Assembly: GCA_944385265.1 (NCBI GenBank)
Contig: CALWWO010000062.1
Coordinates: forward strand, 1 to 11,910
Direction: 5' to 3'
Source of the DNA: an uncultured Oscillospiraceae bacterium
GTDB taxonomy: Bacteria; Bacillota_A; Clostridia; Oscillospirales; Oscillospiraceae
Length of the DNA stretch: 11,910 bases
Numbering within the stretch: position 1 is the stretch's first letter; every line of letters starts with the position of its first letter. Position numbers and translations under genes: made by a program. Positions 1-8,763 of the stretch are shown here, in pieces. Under the pieces are notes generated by a model that searched no databases, was not told the DNA's origin, and worked only from the letters and a program-made list of their open reading frames with translations.

Positions 1-1013
1 CCGCCGCCGGTGTCGACATTACAGCGGGGTATAAGGCTGTCGAGCTTATGAAAAAACACATAGCAAGAACAATGACCGGCGGCGCTCTCTCGGGTATACG
101 CGGGTTCGGCGGGCTTTTCGAGCTCGACCTTACGGGGATAAAAAAACCTGTGCTCGTCAGCGGCACGGACGGAGTCGGTACAAAGCTCAAGCTCGCATTT
201 ATCATGGATAAGCATGATACGGTCGGTATCGACTGCGTCGCAATGTGCGTAAACGACATAATCTGCTGCGGGGCAAAGCCGCTGTTTTTCCTCGATTACA
301 TAGCGTGCGGCAAAAATTACCCTGAGAAGATAGCCAACATCGTGTCCGGCATAGCTGAAGGGTGCGTGCAGTCAGGCGCCGCGCTCATCGGCGGCGAGAC
401 GGCCGAGATGCCCGGTTTTTACCCGAAAGATGAGTATGATCTGGCCGGTTTTTCGGTCGGAGTGGTGGACAAAGACAAGATTTTAGATAATTCTACCATA
501 AAAGTGGGGGATGCCGTCGTTGCACTCCCGTCGAGCGGCGTGCATTCGAACGGCTTTTCGCTAGTACGCAAGGTATTCGACGTTGAAAACGCCGATATTA
601 AAGCACCTGTATCGGATCTGGGAGGAAAATCACTTGGAGAGGCGCTGCTCATACCGACAAAAATATATGTAAAGCCAATGATCGCGCTGATGGATACGGT
701 CAAGGTGAAAGCCGTGTCGCATATCACTGGCGGCGGATTTTATGAAAATATACCGCGCAGCATACCTGACGGCTTCGGCGTGAAGATAGAAAAAAGCGTG
801 CTTAAAATACTGCCGGTATTCGATATGCTCGCAAAAGCCGGAAATATCCCCGAGCGCGATATGTTCAACACGTTCAACATGGGCGTAGGGATGAGTGTCG
901 TCGTCGATAAAAACGACGCGGACAGAGCGATAGATATACTCAAGGCAAACGGCGAGGATGCATATGTAATGGGTGAGGTCGTGTTCTCCGATAAAGGTGT
1001 GACGATATGCTGA
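1..1013 (+). CDS. purM: Phosphoribosylformylglycinamidine cyclo-ligase (AIR synthetase), 5' end outside window
   Basis: Catalyses ATP-dependent ring closure of FGAM to AIR, step 5 of de novo purine synthesis, in the cytoplasm. The reading frame is open from base 3 ([11 protein letters not shown], the usual PurM N-terminus). The ATG at 48 is therefore an internal methionine, and about 10 residues plus the start codon should lie upstream. Visible family motifs, in order: GFGGLFELD, the nucleotide-site segment [46 protein letters not shown] and [10 protein letters not shown]. The 336 visible residues plus the missing few give the usual length of about 345. The stop TGA (1011-1013) overlaps the start of purN in ATGCTGA, which suggests translational coupling. 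No defects are seen. Confidence 0.97.
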   Translation, partial: AAGVDITAGYKAVELMKKHIARTMTGGALSGIRGFGGLFELDLTGIKKPVLVSGTDGVGTKLKLAFIMDKHDTVGIDCVAMCVNDIICCGAKPLFFLDYIACGKNYPEKIANIVSGIAEGCVQSGAALIGGETAEMPGFYPKDEYDLAGFSVGVVDKDKILDNSTIKVGDAVVALPSSGVHSNGFSLVRKVFDVENADIKAPVSDLGGKSLGEALLIPTKIYVKPMIALMDTVKVKAVSHITGGGFYENIPRSIPDGFGVKIEKSVLKILPVFDMLAKAGNIPERDMFNTFNMGVGMSVVVDKNDADRAIDILKANGEDAYVMGEVVFSDKGVTIC

Positions 1014-1630
1014 CGAAGATAGCCGTGCTGATCTCCGGCGGCGGGACGAATCTGCAGGCGCTTATCGACGCCGAAAAATCCGGAATATTAAAGAGCGGGA
1101 AGATAGTGCTCGTCATATCGAACAGATCCGATGCATACGGACTCGTCCGCGCGCGCGATAACGGTATAGAGACTGCCGTAATAACGCGGAAAGCGAGCGG
1201 CGGGCAGGAGCAGTTTGAGGAAAACATAAAAGCGCTTTTAAAAGAGCGCGGCATCGAGCTTATAGTCCTAGCGGGATTTATGAGCATTTTGAGCGCCGAT
1301 TTCACGGCTGCCTATCCGAAGAGGATAATAAACGTCCACCCGTCTTTAATACCGTCGTTTTGCGGCAAGGGCTTTTATGGACTGAAGGTGCATGAGGCGG
1401 CGCTCGCCAAGGGCGTCAAGGTGACGGGCGCGACGGTGCATTTTGTAAACGAGATACCCGACGGAGGGGAAATAATACTTCAAAAGGCAGTGTATGTCGA
1501 AGACGGAGATACGCCGGAAACTCTCCAGCGCAGAGTTATGGAGCAGGCGGAGTGGCTCTTGCTGCCGCAGGCGGCTGAAATGGTGTCGAAGGAGATAAGC
1601 GAAAAGGGAGATGCGTATGGAAAAAAATAA
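1007..1630 (+). CDS. purN: Phosphoribosylglycinamide formyltransferase (GAR transformylase)
   Basis: Transfers the formyl group of 10-formyl-tetrahydrofolate to GAR, giving FGAR (step 3). The 207 residues are normal for the family. The N-terminal phosphate-binding loop [12 protein letters not shown] is at about residues 10-21. The catalytic triad of the family (N106, H108 and D144 in E. coli) is seen as N109 and H111 in [10 protein letters not shown] and D152 in [12 protein letters not shown]. The loop after it, [14 protein letters not shown], is a form I associate with clostridial PurN. The gene overlaps purM by 7 bases at its start and the next gene by 14 bases at its end, so the three are probably translated in a coupled way. 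The folate substrate is presumably supplied by fhs at the end of the same operon. Confidence 0.97.
   Translation: MLTKIAVLISGGGTNLQALIDAEKSGILKSGKIVLVISNRSDAYGLVRARDNGIETAVITRKASGGQEQFEENIKALLKERGIELIVLAGFMSILSADFTAAYPKRIINVHPSLIPSFCGKGFYGLKVHEAALAKGVKVTGATVHFVNEIPDGGEIILQKAVYVEDGDTPETLQRRVMEQAEWLLLPQAAEMVSKEISEKGDAYGKK
1606..1610 (+). promoter_or_regulatory. Ribosome binding site deciding the IMP cyclohydrolase start
   Basis: GGGAG lies inside the end of purN. It touches the ATG at 1611 but is 6 bases from the ATG at 1617, so the second ATG is the better start. Confidence 0.6.
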
Positions 1631-2318
1631 TATTTTTGAGCTTTTAAAGAAAAACCCGTACCCGGGCAGGGGAATCATCATCGGCAAAGATGCCGGCGGC
1701 GTAGTTATCGCCTACTGGATAATGGGCAGGAGCGAAAACAGTCGCAACCGCGTTTTTACCGAAACGGACGACGGTATAAAGACGGAGGCGTTCGACCCGT
1801 CTAAAATGACAGACCCGAGCCTCATAATATACCACCCTGTGCGCGAATACGGCGGCAAAACCATCGTTACAAACGGCGACCAGACTGATACAGTGTACGA
1901 GTTCATGAAAGACGGAAAAACTCCGGAGGAAGCGCTTATGACGCGAGAGTTTGAGCCGGACGCGCCGAATTTCACGCCGAGGATATCGGGCGTAGTCGAC
2001 GATAAGACAGGGGATTTCACGCTCTCTATATTAAAAAGCAATAACGGCGACAGCGATACGACCATAAGGAACTTTTTCCGCTACACGAATTTAAAAGCCG
2101 GAGAGGGGAGATTCATCTCGACATATATGGGCGACGACGATCCGCTCCCGTCGTTTGAGGGAGAACCTGTCGAGGTGGAGATAGTCATTGGCTTTGACGA
2201 GTTTTCAGATACACTGTGGAACAGCTTAAACGCCGATAACAAGGTGTCGCTTTATACACAGCATATAGATCTTAAAACAGGAGAAAAGCTGCACAAGATA
2301 TATAACAAGAACAGATAA
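1617..2318 (+). CDS. purO: IMP cyclohydrolase, archaeal PurO-like family (stand-alone)
   Basis: Closes the ring of FAICAR to give IMP, the last step of the pathway. The protein is about 233 residues from the ATG at 1617 (235 from 1611) and is not related in sequence to the N-terminal cyclohydrolase domain of PurH. It resembles archaeal PurO (Pfam IMP_cyclohyd). Matching segments, from memory of the archaeal protein, are PYPGRGIIIG near the N-terminus, NGDQTDTV (archaeal NGSHTDTI), FTPRISGVV (archaeal NTPRIAA) and RFISTYMGDDDPLP (archaeal VYISTY). There is no signal peptide or membrane segment. The gene sits between purN and an AICAR formyltransferase that lacks its own cyclohydrolase domain, so the two together replace bifunctional PurH. 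The family call is firm. Activity is inferred from family and context. Confidence 0.88.
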   Translation: MEKNNIFELLKKNPYPGRGIIIGKDAGGVVIAYWIMGRSENSRNRVFTETDDGIKTEAFDPSKMTDPSLIIYHPVREYGGKTIVTNGDQTDTVYEFMKDGKTPEEALMTREFEPDAPNFTPRISGVVDDKTGDFTLSILKSNNGDSDTTIRNFFRYTNLKAGEGRFISTYMGDDDPLPSFEGEPVEVEIVIGFDEFSDTLWNSLNADNKVSLYTQHIDLKTGEKLHKIYNKNR

Positions 2319-2336
2319 TCGGACGGGGAGGATAAA

Positions 2337-3515
2337 ATGAACGAACTTGAACTGAAATACGGCTGTAATCCCAATCAGAAACCTGCGCGTATATATATGA
2401 AGGACGGAAGCGAGCTTCCCGTAACCGTGCTGTGCGGAAAACCGGGATATATAAATTTTCTTGACGCACTGAACTCATGGCAGCTTGTAAAGGCGATGAA
2501 GGAGGCGACGGGCCTTCCATCCGCGGCTTCATTTAAGCATGTCTCACCGGCGGGCGCTGCAGTCGGCTATCCGCTCACCGAGACGGACAGGAAAATATAT
2601 TTCGTGGACCCCGACGCGGAGCTTTCACCGATAGCGTGCGCGTATATAAGGGCGCGCGGCTCCGACCGCCTCTGCTCATACGGAGACTGGGCAGCTTTGT
2701 CCGATGTGTGCGATGCCGCCACGGCGCTCTACCTGAAAAAAGAGGTGTCCGACGGCATAATCGCACCAGGATATACCGATGAGGCGCTCGAAATACTGAA
2801 GACAAAGAAAAAGGGTGGATATAACGTTGTGCAGATAGACCCCGATTACACTCCTGCCGCGAAAGAGGAAAAGGATGTTTTCGGCGTTACGTTCGAGCAG
2901 GGCTATAACAATTTCAAAATAGACGAAAGTCTGCTTACCAATATAGTGACGAAAAATAAGGAGCTTCCCGACAACGCAAAGCTCGATATGATAGTCGCGC
3001 TTCTGACGCTCAAATATACGCAATCGAACTCAGTCTGCTACGTTAAGGACGGTCAGGCGATAGGTGTCGGCGCGGGGCAGCAGAGTCGGATCCACTGTAC
3101 TAGGCTTGCTGGAGACAAGGCGGACAACTGGTACTTAAGACAGCATCCGAAGGTGCTGGGGCTTCAGTTTGTTGACAAGATCGGCAGGGCAAACCGCGAC
3201 AACGCGATAGACGTGTATACCTCCGACGAGTACGAGGACGTCTTATCTGAGGGCGAATGGCAGAAAATATTTAAAGTAAAGCCTGAGATTCTGACTGCTG
3301 AGGAAAAAAAGGCGTGGATAGCGACGCAGAGCGGCGTTACGGTCGGCTCGGACGCGTTTTTCCCGTTTGGCGACAACGTCGAGAGAGCACGGAAGAGCGG
3401 CGTGCAGTATATAGCCGAGCCCGGCGGCTCGATCCGCGACGACAACGTCATAGAGACGTGCGATAAATACGGCATTGTCATGGCGTTTACGGGGATGAGA
3501 CTGTTCCATCATTAA
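2337..3515 (+). CDS. purH: AICAR formyltransferase, stand-alone (C-terminal half of PurH/ATIC)
   Basis: Transfers a formyl group from 10-formyl-tetrahydrofolate to AICAR, giving FAICAR (step 9). The 392 residues correspond to the transformylase half only. The N-terminal MGS-like cyclohydrolase domain of classical PurH is absent, not truncated: GGAGG at 2327-2331 is 5 bases before the ATG, and the protein begins with the domain's own start, LKYGCNPNQ. The catalytic Lys-His pair (K266/H267 in human ATIC) is K67-H68 in SFKHVSPAGAAVG. Other landmarks are EVSDGIIAPGY, NIVTKNKELP, KYTQSNSVCY, GAGQQSRIHCTRLAGDKA, SDAFFPFGDN and the C-terminal RLFHH. These forms are closer to eukaryotic ATIC than to the CKHANPCG form of E. 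coli PurH. The cyclohydrolase step is supplied by the preceding gene. Confidence 0.95.
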   Translation: MNELELKYGCNPNQKPARIYMKDGSELPVTVLCGKPGYINFLDALNSWQLVKAMKEATGLPSAASFKHVSPAGAAVGYPLTETDRKIYFVDPDAELSPIACAYIRARGSDRLCSYGDWAALSDVCDAATALYLKKEVSDGIIAPGYTDEALEILKTKKKGGYNVVQIDPDYTPAAKEEKDVFGVTFEQGYNNFKIDESLLTNIVTKNKELPDNAKLDMIVALLTLKYTQSNSVCYVKDGQAIGVGAGQQSRIHCTRLAGDKADNWYLRQHPKVLGLQFVDKIGRANRDNAIDVYTSDEYEDVLSEGEWQKIFKVKPEILTAEEKKAWIATQSGVTVGSDAFFPFGDNVERARKSGVQYIAEPGGSIRDDNVIETCDKYGIVMAFTGMRLFHH

Positions 3516-3642
3516 TCTAAGCGTGTAAAAACGCATTTCTAAAATTTTTTCCGGTATAACGGAAAGCTGTGATTATAAAAGCGGCGCATAAAAAGCCTCA
3601 TTTTTCGCGAGACTAAAGCTTGGCGGCGGAATGGAGAATTAT
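3516..3642 (+). other. Intergenic gap before purD with small hairpins
   Basis: This is the first sizeable gap in the operon. It contains GCGT/ACGC (3521-3524/3531-3534) followed by a T-rich run (3536-3550), and a 6-bp stem TTTCCG/CGGAAA (3548-3553/3560-3565) with loop GTATAA. The first could be a weak or partial terminator. A convincing sigma-70 promoter or known riboswitch core was not seen. The last bases carry the purD ribosome site. Confidence 0.4.
3633..3636 (+). promoter_or_regulatory. Ribosome binding site deciding the purD start
   Basis: GGAG lies 6 bases before the ATG at 3643 and inside the reading frame that would begin at the ATG at 3631. It therefore favours 3643, which also gives the standard PurD N-terminus MKVMVIGGGGREHAI. 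Confidence 0.65.
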
Positions 3643-4905
3643 ATGAAGGTCATGGTAATCGGTGGCGGCGGAAGAGAGCACGCCATTATAAAAAAACTTA
3701 AAGAGAGCGGTGAGATCACAAAGCTGTATGCACTGCCCGGTAACGGCGGCATCGCGGCTGACGCGGAATGCGTCGATATCGGCGCTAAGGACATAGAGAA
3801 TATAACAAAATGGGCTGTCGAAAACACTATAGATTTCGCCGTTGTAGCGCCCGACGATCCGCTTGTGCTCGGCGCTGTAGACGCGCTGGAAGCGGCGGGG
3901 ATCGCGTGTTTCGGGCCGAACGCCAAGGCGGCGGCTATCGAGGGCAGCAAGGTGTTCGCTAAAGAGCTGATGAAAAAATACGGCATACCGACTGCCGAAT
4001 ACAATGTTTTTGACAATATGGAAAAGGCGCTCGAGTATATCGAGACAGCGCCAGTACCTGTCGTGGTAAAGGCTGATGGGCTCGCTTTAGGCAAGGGCGT
4101 CATCATAGCGGAGACTAAAGAGGCGGCTAAAAACGCCGTACGCTCGATGATGGAGGATAAGATATTCGGCGAGAGCGGCAGCAGAATAGTTATAGAGGAA
4201 TTCCTGACAGGACCGGAGGTCTCCGTACTGTCGTTTACAGATGGGAAAACAATAGTTCCGATGGTCTCATCCATGGACCATAAGCGCGCAAAGGACGGGG
4301 ACAAAGGACTCAATACCGGCGGAATGGGCACGGTCGCGCCGAACCCGTATTATACCGAGGATGTGGCGCGTGAATGCATGGAAAAGATATTCCACCCGAC
4401 TATAGAGGCTATGAGGAAAGAAGGTAGACCGTTTAAAGGCTGCCTGTATTTCGGACTTATGCTCACGCCTCGTGGACCTAAAGTCATAGAGTACAACTGT
4501 CGCTTCGGCGATCCGGAAACGCAGGTAGTTCTGCCGCTTTTGGAGAGCGACCTGTTCACCGTTATGAAAGCCGTAGCAGATGAGAAACTCGACAGCGTCG
4601 ATGTAAGGTTTAAAGACGGTGCTGCGTGCTGTGTCGTCATGGCATCATGCGGCTACCCCGAAAAATACGACACGGGGTACGAGATAATGCTCCCGCCCGA
4701 GAAAGAGGATATAAAAATCTATATCGCCGGAGCAAAGCTCGCGGATGGAAAGCTTCTCACCTCGGGAGGCAGAGTTTTGGGCGTAACTGCTACGGCAGGC
4801 GATCTTCAGGACGCGGTTGAAAAAGCATACAAGGCGGTGAAGACTGTCAGCTTTGAAAATGCGTATTACCGAAGCGATATAGGTAAAAGAGCGCTTGAAG
4901 CATAG
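3643..4905 (+). CDS. purD: Phosphoribosylamine-glycine ligase (GAR synthetase)
   Basis: Joins glycine to phosphoribosylamine using ATP, giving GAR (step 2). From the ATG at 3643 the protein has 420 residues, the family norm. It shows the N-terminal GGGGREHAI turn (7-15), FGPNAKAAAIEGSK (90-103), the ATP-grasp lysine segment VVKADGLALGKGV (141-153), the glycine-rich NTGGMGTVAPNP (224-235) and the metal-binding end of the ATP-grasp fold, EYNCRFGDPETQ (283-294). A start at 3631 would add only M-E-N-Y. The gene is followed by 154 bases before purL, unlike the tight packing upstream. Codon use matches its neighbours and no defect is seen. Confidence 0.97.
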   Translation: MKVMVIGGGGREHAIIKKLKESGEITKLYALPGNGGIAADAECVDIGAKDIENITKWAVENTIDFAVVAPDDPLVLGAVDALEAAGIACFGPNAKAAAIEGSKVFAKELMKKYGIPTAEYNVFDNMEKALEYIETAPVPVVVKADGLALGKGVIIAETKEAAKNAVRSMMEDKIFGESGSRIVIEEFLTGPEVSVLSFTDGKTIVPMVSSMDHKRAKDGDKGLNTGGMGTVAPNPYYTEDVARECMEKIFHPTIEAMRKEGRPFKGCLYFGLMLTPRGPKVIEYNCRFGDPETQVVLPLLESDLFTVMKAVADEKLDSVDVRFKDGAACCVVMASCGYPEKYDTGYEIMLPPEKEDIKIYIAGAKLADGKLLTSGGRVLGVTATAGDLQDAVEKAYKAVKTVSFENAYYRSDIGKRALEA

Positions 4906-5059
4906 GAAAATATAGTGTGAAAAATCATACCGATAATAAAGATTGCCTATCGCTCATATTGACTGGTCGCCGGTGCCGATAGGGGAAACCCCATATTTTA
5001 CCGGTAGGGACATATTATTTCTGTTTATGCCGCACATAGCGGTGGAATGGAGGGACATT
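4906..5059 (+). promoter_or_regulatory. Structured leader before purL, candidate cis-regulatory RNA
   Basis: This is a 154-base untranslated stretch inside the operon. Fold A is CCTATCG/CGATAGG (4946-4952/4977-4983) enclosing ACTGG/CCGGT (4962-4966/4970-4974). Fold B is GCCGGT/ACCGGT (4969-4974/5000-5005) enclosing GGGG-AAA-CCCC (4982-4992). The two share bases 4970-4974 and 4982-4983, so they exclude each other. A further CCGC-ACATA-GCGG hairpin (5030-5042) sits just before the ribosome site, and a GTGTG/CATAC hairpin (4915-4930) lies at the 5' end. No recognised riboswitch core (purine, ZTP, ykkC/PRPP type) was found by eye. Structure is seen; a regulatory role is inferred. Confidence 0.4.
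5049..5054 (+). promoter_or_regulatory. Ribosome binding site deciding the purL start
   Basis: GGAGGG lies 5 bases before the ATG at 5060. It supports this start over an in-frame TTG at 4943 that would translate the structured leader. Confidence 0.8.
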
Positions 5060-8000
5060 ATGGTATATCGCGTATATGTAGAGAAAAAACGCGGGCTTGA
5101 TAATGAGGCAAGCTCGCTCGAAAAGGATATACAAGAGTTTTTAGGAATAAAAACTCTTGAATCTGTGCGTATAATAAATAGATACGATGTTGAAAACATC
5201 GACAAAGATCTGTTTGAATACGTAAAGAGGACTGTGTTTTCAGAGCCACAGCTTGACACAGTGAGCGATACGCTTGATACATATGACGGGTACGCATTCG
5301 CGGTGGAGTATCTGCCCGGGCAGTACGATCAGCGTGCCGACTCTGCCGCACAGTGCATCCAGATAATTTCGCAGAAAGAGCGCCCGACGGTAAAAACGGC
5401 GAAAATATACGTTTTATATGGCGATGTGTCAGGCTCGGATATAGAAAAGATAAAAAAATACCTAATAAATCCTGTGGAATCGTGCGAGGCGTCGCTTGCT
5501 GAGTACGAGACTCTCGCTGTGCAGTTCAACATGCCTAAAGAGGTCGCCGTGCTCGACGGATTTACAAAATTAAATAATGACGAGCTTGCCCAGTTTATCG
5601 AGCATTGGGGTCTTGCTATGGATCTCGAGGATATAAAGTGCTGCAAGAAGTATTTTGATATGGAGAAGCGCGATCCGACGGTCACGGAGATAAAAATGAT
5701 CGACACCTACTGGTCTGATCATTGCCGGCATACTACGTTCAATACGACGATCGACAGCGTCGAGTTTGAAGACGAGCTGCTTGAGAGAAGCTATAACGAC
5801 TATCTGGCGGCTAGGAACGCCGTCGGTCGCAAAAAGCCCATAACCCTTATGGATGTCGGTACGATAGCGGCGCGCTATCTCAAAGCGATAGGAAAGCTCG
5901 ATAAGCTCGATGAATCCGATGAGATAAATGCCTGCACCGTAAAAATAAAGGTAAATGTGGATGGTAAAAAGGAAGACTGGCTGCTGCTGTTCAAAAATGA
6001 GACGCACAACCATCCGACCGAGATAGAGCCGTTCGGCGGCGCTGCCACATGTATAGGCGGCGCGATAAGAGACCCGCTCTCGGGCAGAAGCTATGTCTAC
6101 GCGGCAATGCGCGTTACGGGCGCTGCCGATCCGCTCCGCCCGATAGAGGAGACGATACCCGGCAAACTGCCGCAGAGGAAGATAGTCACAACCGCCGCCG
6201 CCGGATACAGCTCATACGGAAACCAGATAGGCATAGCCACAGGGCAGGTCGATGAGCTGTACCACGACGGGTACGCGGCGAAGCGCATGGAGGTCGGTGC
6301 TGTGATTGCAGCTGCCCCGGCTTCTAACGTCCGACGCGAGTGCCCGTCCGAGGGGGACGTCGTAATATTGCTCGGCGGAAGAACAGGCAGGGACGGTATA
6401 GGCGGCGCGACAGGGTCTTCAAAAGCACATACCAAGTCGTCGCTTGAGACATGCGGCGCAGAGGTGCAGAAAGGAAATGCTCCCGAGGAACGTAAACTCC
6501 AGCGCCTTTTCAGAAATCCAGAGGCGTCGCGCCTTATCAAATGCTGCAACGATTTCGGCGCGGGCGGAGTGTCAGTCGCTATAGGAGAGCTTGCAGACGG
6601 ACTTGAGATAAAGCTCGACAAGATACCGAAAAAATACGAAGGGCTTGATGGAACGGAACTTGCGATAAGCGAATCGCAAGAAAGAATGGCAGTAGTCGTC
6701 GAAAAAGCAGAGGCGGAGCATTTCTGCCGCCTTGCCGAGAGTGAAAACCTCGAGGCTACTGTTGTTGCGAAGGTCACCAAAAAAGCGAGACTTGTGATGA
6801 ATTGGAACGGCAAGCGCATCGTCGATATATCACGCGATTTTTTAAACTCAAACGGCGCGGAAAAACATATAAGCATAGCGCCCGCGGCGTATGGCGATGT
6901 AGACAAGGCGCCCGTATATGATTTTAAAGAAGGATATCGCGCGCTTGCTTCAGATCTTAACGTATGCTCGAAGCGCGGTCTGTCTGAGCGCTTTGACTCG
7001 ACGATCGGTGCGGGGACCGTGCTTATGCCGTTCGGTGGCAAAAATCAGCTCACTCCGCCGCAGGCGATGGTGCATAAAATATCTGTCGAGAATCGCGACA
7101 CGACGACGTGTTCGCTTATGTCGTGGGGATACAATCCGTATATAGCGGAAAAAAGTCCGTTTCACAGCGCATATCTCGCCGTTGTAGAATCGGTGGCGAA
7201 GTTAATCGCGTCAGGCGCGAAGTTTGAAGATATCTACCTGTCGTTCCAGGAGTTCTTTGAAAAGCCGTACTCAGACCCGCAGAGATGGGGAAAGCCGCTC
7301 GCAGCGCTTCTTGGCGCGTTCAAGGCGCAGATAGGTCTTGGCGTCGCGGCGATAGGTGGTAAGGACTCCATGAGCGGGACATTTGAGAATATAGACGTGC
7401 CGCCGACGCTTATATCGTTTGCCGTGACAACAGAGGAGATAGAAAACATCGTCTCGCCCGAATTTAAAGCAGCGGGACATAAAGTTGTACTTTTAAAGCC
7501 GACATACGGCGACTGCGGTCTGCCGCAGTCGGCGAGCATGAAAGCAAATTTCGAAAAAGTAACGGAGCTTATGCGGAGCGGAAAAGTGTGCGCGGCATAC
7601 ACGCCGACATACGGCGGCGTGGCGGAGGGCGTCATGAAGATGGCGTTCGGAAACGATGTCGGGTTCAAGTACGCCGAAAACCTCACTCTGAATGATATTT
7701 TCGGCTACACTTACGGCGCGTTCATACTTGAGCTCTCCGACGATACCGAGGTCGGAATGCCGCTCGGAGAGACGACAGCGGACAGCACGGTATCATATAA
7801 GGGCGAAAATATCAGCTTAGACGGGCTTCTTAAAATATACGAAAATAAGCTTGAACCCGTGTATCCGTGCAATATAAACGACGGGACAAAAAATATCGAG
7901 ACGTTTACATATAATGCCGAAAGCTACCCCATTCCGGTCGTCAAGACGGCTGTACCAAAAGCGGTAATACCTGTATTCCCAGGCACAAACTGTGAGTATG

Positions 8001-8749
8001 ATACGGCAAAGGCAATGAAAGCTGCCGGGATCGAGCCGCAGATAATCGTTGTAAACAATCTCACGCCCGACGGCGTCGCGAGATCAGTCGAGCGGTTTGC
8101 ACAGGGTATAAAAGATTCGCAGGTAGTTTTCATACCCGGTGGATTTTCTGGTGGAGACGAGCCTGACGGCTCTGGTAAATTCATAACGGCGTTTTTCCGT
8201 AATGCGGCGATAAAAGATGCAGTAACAGAGCTTTTGGAGCGGCGCGACGGGCTCATGTGCGGCATATGCAACGGCTTCCAGGCGCTTATAAAGCTCGGTC
8301 TTGTGCCATATGGCGAAATAATAGATACGGATGAGACATGCCCGACGCTCACGTTTAACACTATAGGACGCCACCAGTCGCGTATCGTTCATACAAGGAT
8401 AGCGTCGAATAAATCACCGTGGCTGTCTATGACAAAACCGGGCGAGATATATACCGTGCCGATATCACACGGTGAAGGACGCTTTTTAGCTGATGAGCAG
8501 CTTGTGAGGCAGCTCGCAGAAAACGGTCAGATAGCTACGCAGTATGTGGATTTTAATGGAAACGCGACAGATAATGTACGCTTCAACCCGAATAATTCTG
8601 TGTTTGCGATAGAGGGCATAACCTCGCCTGACGGAAGAGTGTTCGGCAAAATGGGGCACTCGGAACGTATTGGAAAAGGTCTCTATAAGAATGTGCCCGG
8701 CAAATATGAAATGAACCTGTTCAAGTCGGCGGCAAAGTATTTCGGATAA
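5060..8749 (+). CDS. purL: Phosphoribosylformylglycinamidine synthase, single-chain (PurS-PurL-PurQ type)
   Basis: Converts FGAR to FGAM using ATP and glutamine-derived ammonia (step 4). From the ATG at 5060 it has 1229 residues, normal for one-piece clostridial PurL, and starts [10 protein letters not shown]. It has a PurS-like N-terminal region, the linker motif around [11 protein letters not shown] (about 217-227), then two AIR-synthase-type halves. These include [13 protein letters not shown] (the family's catalytic His is in this motif; H316 and H318 here), [17 protein letters not shown] (about 439-455) and [16 protein letters not shown]. The C-terminal class I glutamine amidotransferase domain begins near residue 965 with [16 protein letters not shown]. 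It has the nucleophile C1070 in GICNGFQ and H1137/E1139 in SHGEGRF. No separate purS or purQ is needed. The stop is followed at once by the fhs ribosome site. Confidence 0.97.
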   Translation: MVYRVYVEKKRGLDNEASSLEKDIQEFLGIKTLESVRIINRYDVENIDKDLFEYVKRTVFSEPQLDTVSDTLDTYDGYAFAVEYLPGQYDQRADSAAQCIQIISQKERPTVKTAKIYVLYGDVSGSDIEKIKKYLINPVESCEASLAEYETLAVQFNMPKEVAVLDGFTKLNNDELAQFIEHWGLAMDLEDIKCCKKYFDMEKRDPTVTEIKMIDTYWSDHCRHTTFNTTIDSVEFEDELLERSYNDYLAARNAVGRKKPITLMDVGTIAARYLKAIGKLDKLDESDEINACTVKIKVNVDGKKEDWLLLFKNETHNHPTEIEPFGGAATCIGGAIRDPLSGRSYVYAAMRVTGAADPLRPIEETIPGKLPQRKIVTTAAAGYSSYGNQIGIATGQVDELYHDGYAAKRMEVGAVIAAAPASNVRRECPSEGDVVILLGGRTGRDGIGGATGSSKAHTKSSLETCGAEVQKGNAPEERKLQRLFRNPEASRLIKCCNDFGAGGVSVAIGELADGLEIKLDKIPKKYEGLDGTELAISESQERMAVVVEKAEAEHFCRLAESENLEATVVAKVTKKARLVMNWNGKRIVDISRDFLNSNGAEKHISIAPAAYGDVDKAPVYDFKEGYRALASDLNVCSKRGLSERFDSTIGAGTVLMPFGGKNQLTPPQAMVHKISVENRDTTTCSLMSWGYNPYIAEKSPFHSAYLAVVESVAKLIASGAKFEDIYLSFQEFFEKPYSDPQRWGKPLAALLGAFKAQIGLGVAAIGGKDSMSGTFENIDVPPTLISFAVTTEEIENIVSPEFKAAGHKVVLLKPTYGDCGLPQSASMKANFEKVTELMRSGKVCAAYTPTYGGVAEGVMKMAFGNDVGFKYAENLTLNDIFGYTYGAFILELSDDTEVGMPLGETTADSTVSYKGENISLDGLLKIYENKLEPVYPCNINDGTKNIETFTYNAESYPIPVVKTAVPKAVIPVFPGTNCEYDTAKAMKAAGIEPQIIVVNNLTPDGVARSVERFAQGIKDSQVVFIPGGFSGGDEPDGSGKFITAFFRNAAIKDAVTELLERRDGLMCGICNGFQALIKLGLVPYGEIIDTDETCPTLTFNTIGRHQSRIVHTRIASNKSPWLSMTKPGEIYTVPISHGEGRFLADEQLVRQLAENGQIATQYVDFNGNATDNVRFNPNNSVFAIEGITSPDGRVFGKMGHSERIGKGLYKNVPGKYEMNLFKSAAKYFG

Positions 8750-8750
8750 T

Positions 8751-8755
8751 GGAGG
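8751..8755 (+). promoter_or_regulatory. Ribosome binding site deciding the fhs start
   Basis: GGAGG follows the purL stop directly and lies 8 bases before the ATG at 8764. An ATG at 8749 overlaps the purL stop and lies before this site, so it is unlikely to be used. Confidence 0.75.
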
Positions 8756-8763
8756 AAAAGAAA

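Noticed and set aside
48..50. ATG as the start of purM
   Set aside because: The frame is open upstream to the window edge and encodes the conserved PurM N-terminus, so this Met is internal.
4946..5042. ZTP, purine or ykkC/PRPP riboswitch upstream of purL
   Set aside because: GACTGG and GGGGAAACCCC superficially recall the ZTP motif, but the conserved 3' CCGCCUGGGC-type element and the partner of the P1 helix are absent. The purine and ykkC cores are also absent.
4943..5059. TTG-initiated N-terminal extension of PurL by 39 residues
   Set aside because: The extension matches no PurL N-terminus known to me, it covers the structured leader, and a strong GGAGGG precedes the ATG at 5060, where the canonical [10 protein letters not shown] begins.
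6097..7041. 314-residue - strand frame inside purL
   Set aside because: It is an antisense shadow of a fully conserved gene, Ser/Pro-rich and low in complexity, with no family resemblance. The same holds for the 230-residue frame antisense to purD (3639-4331).
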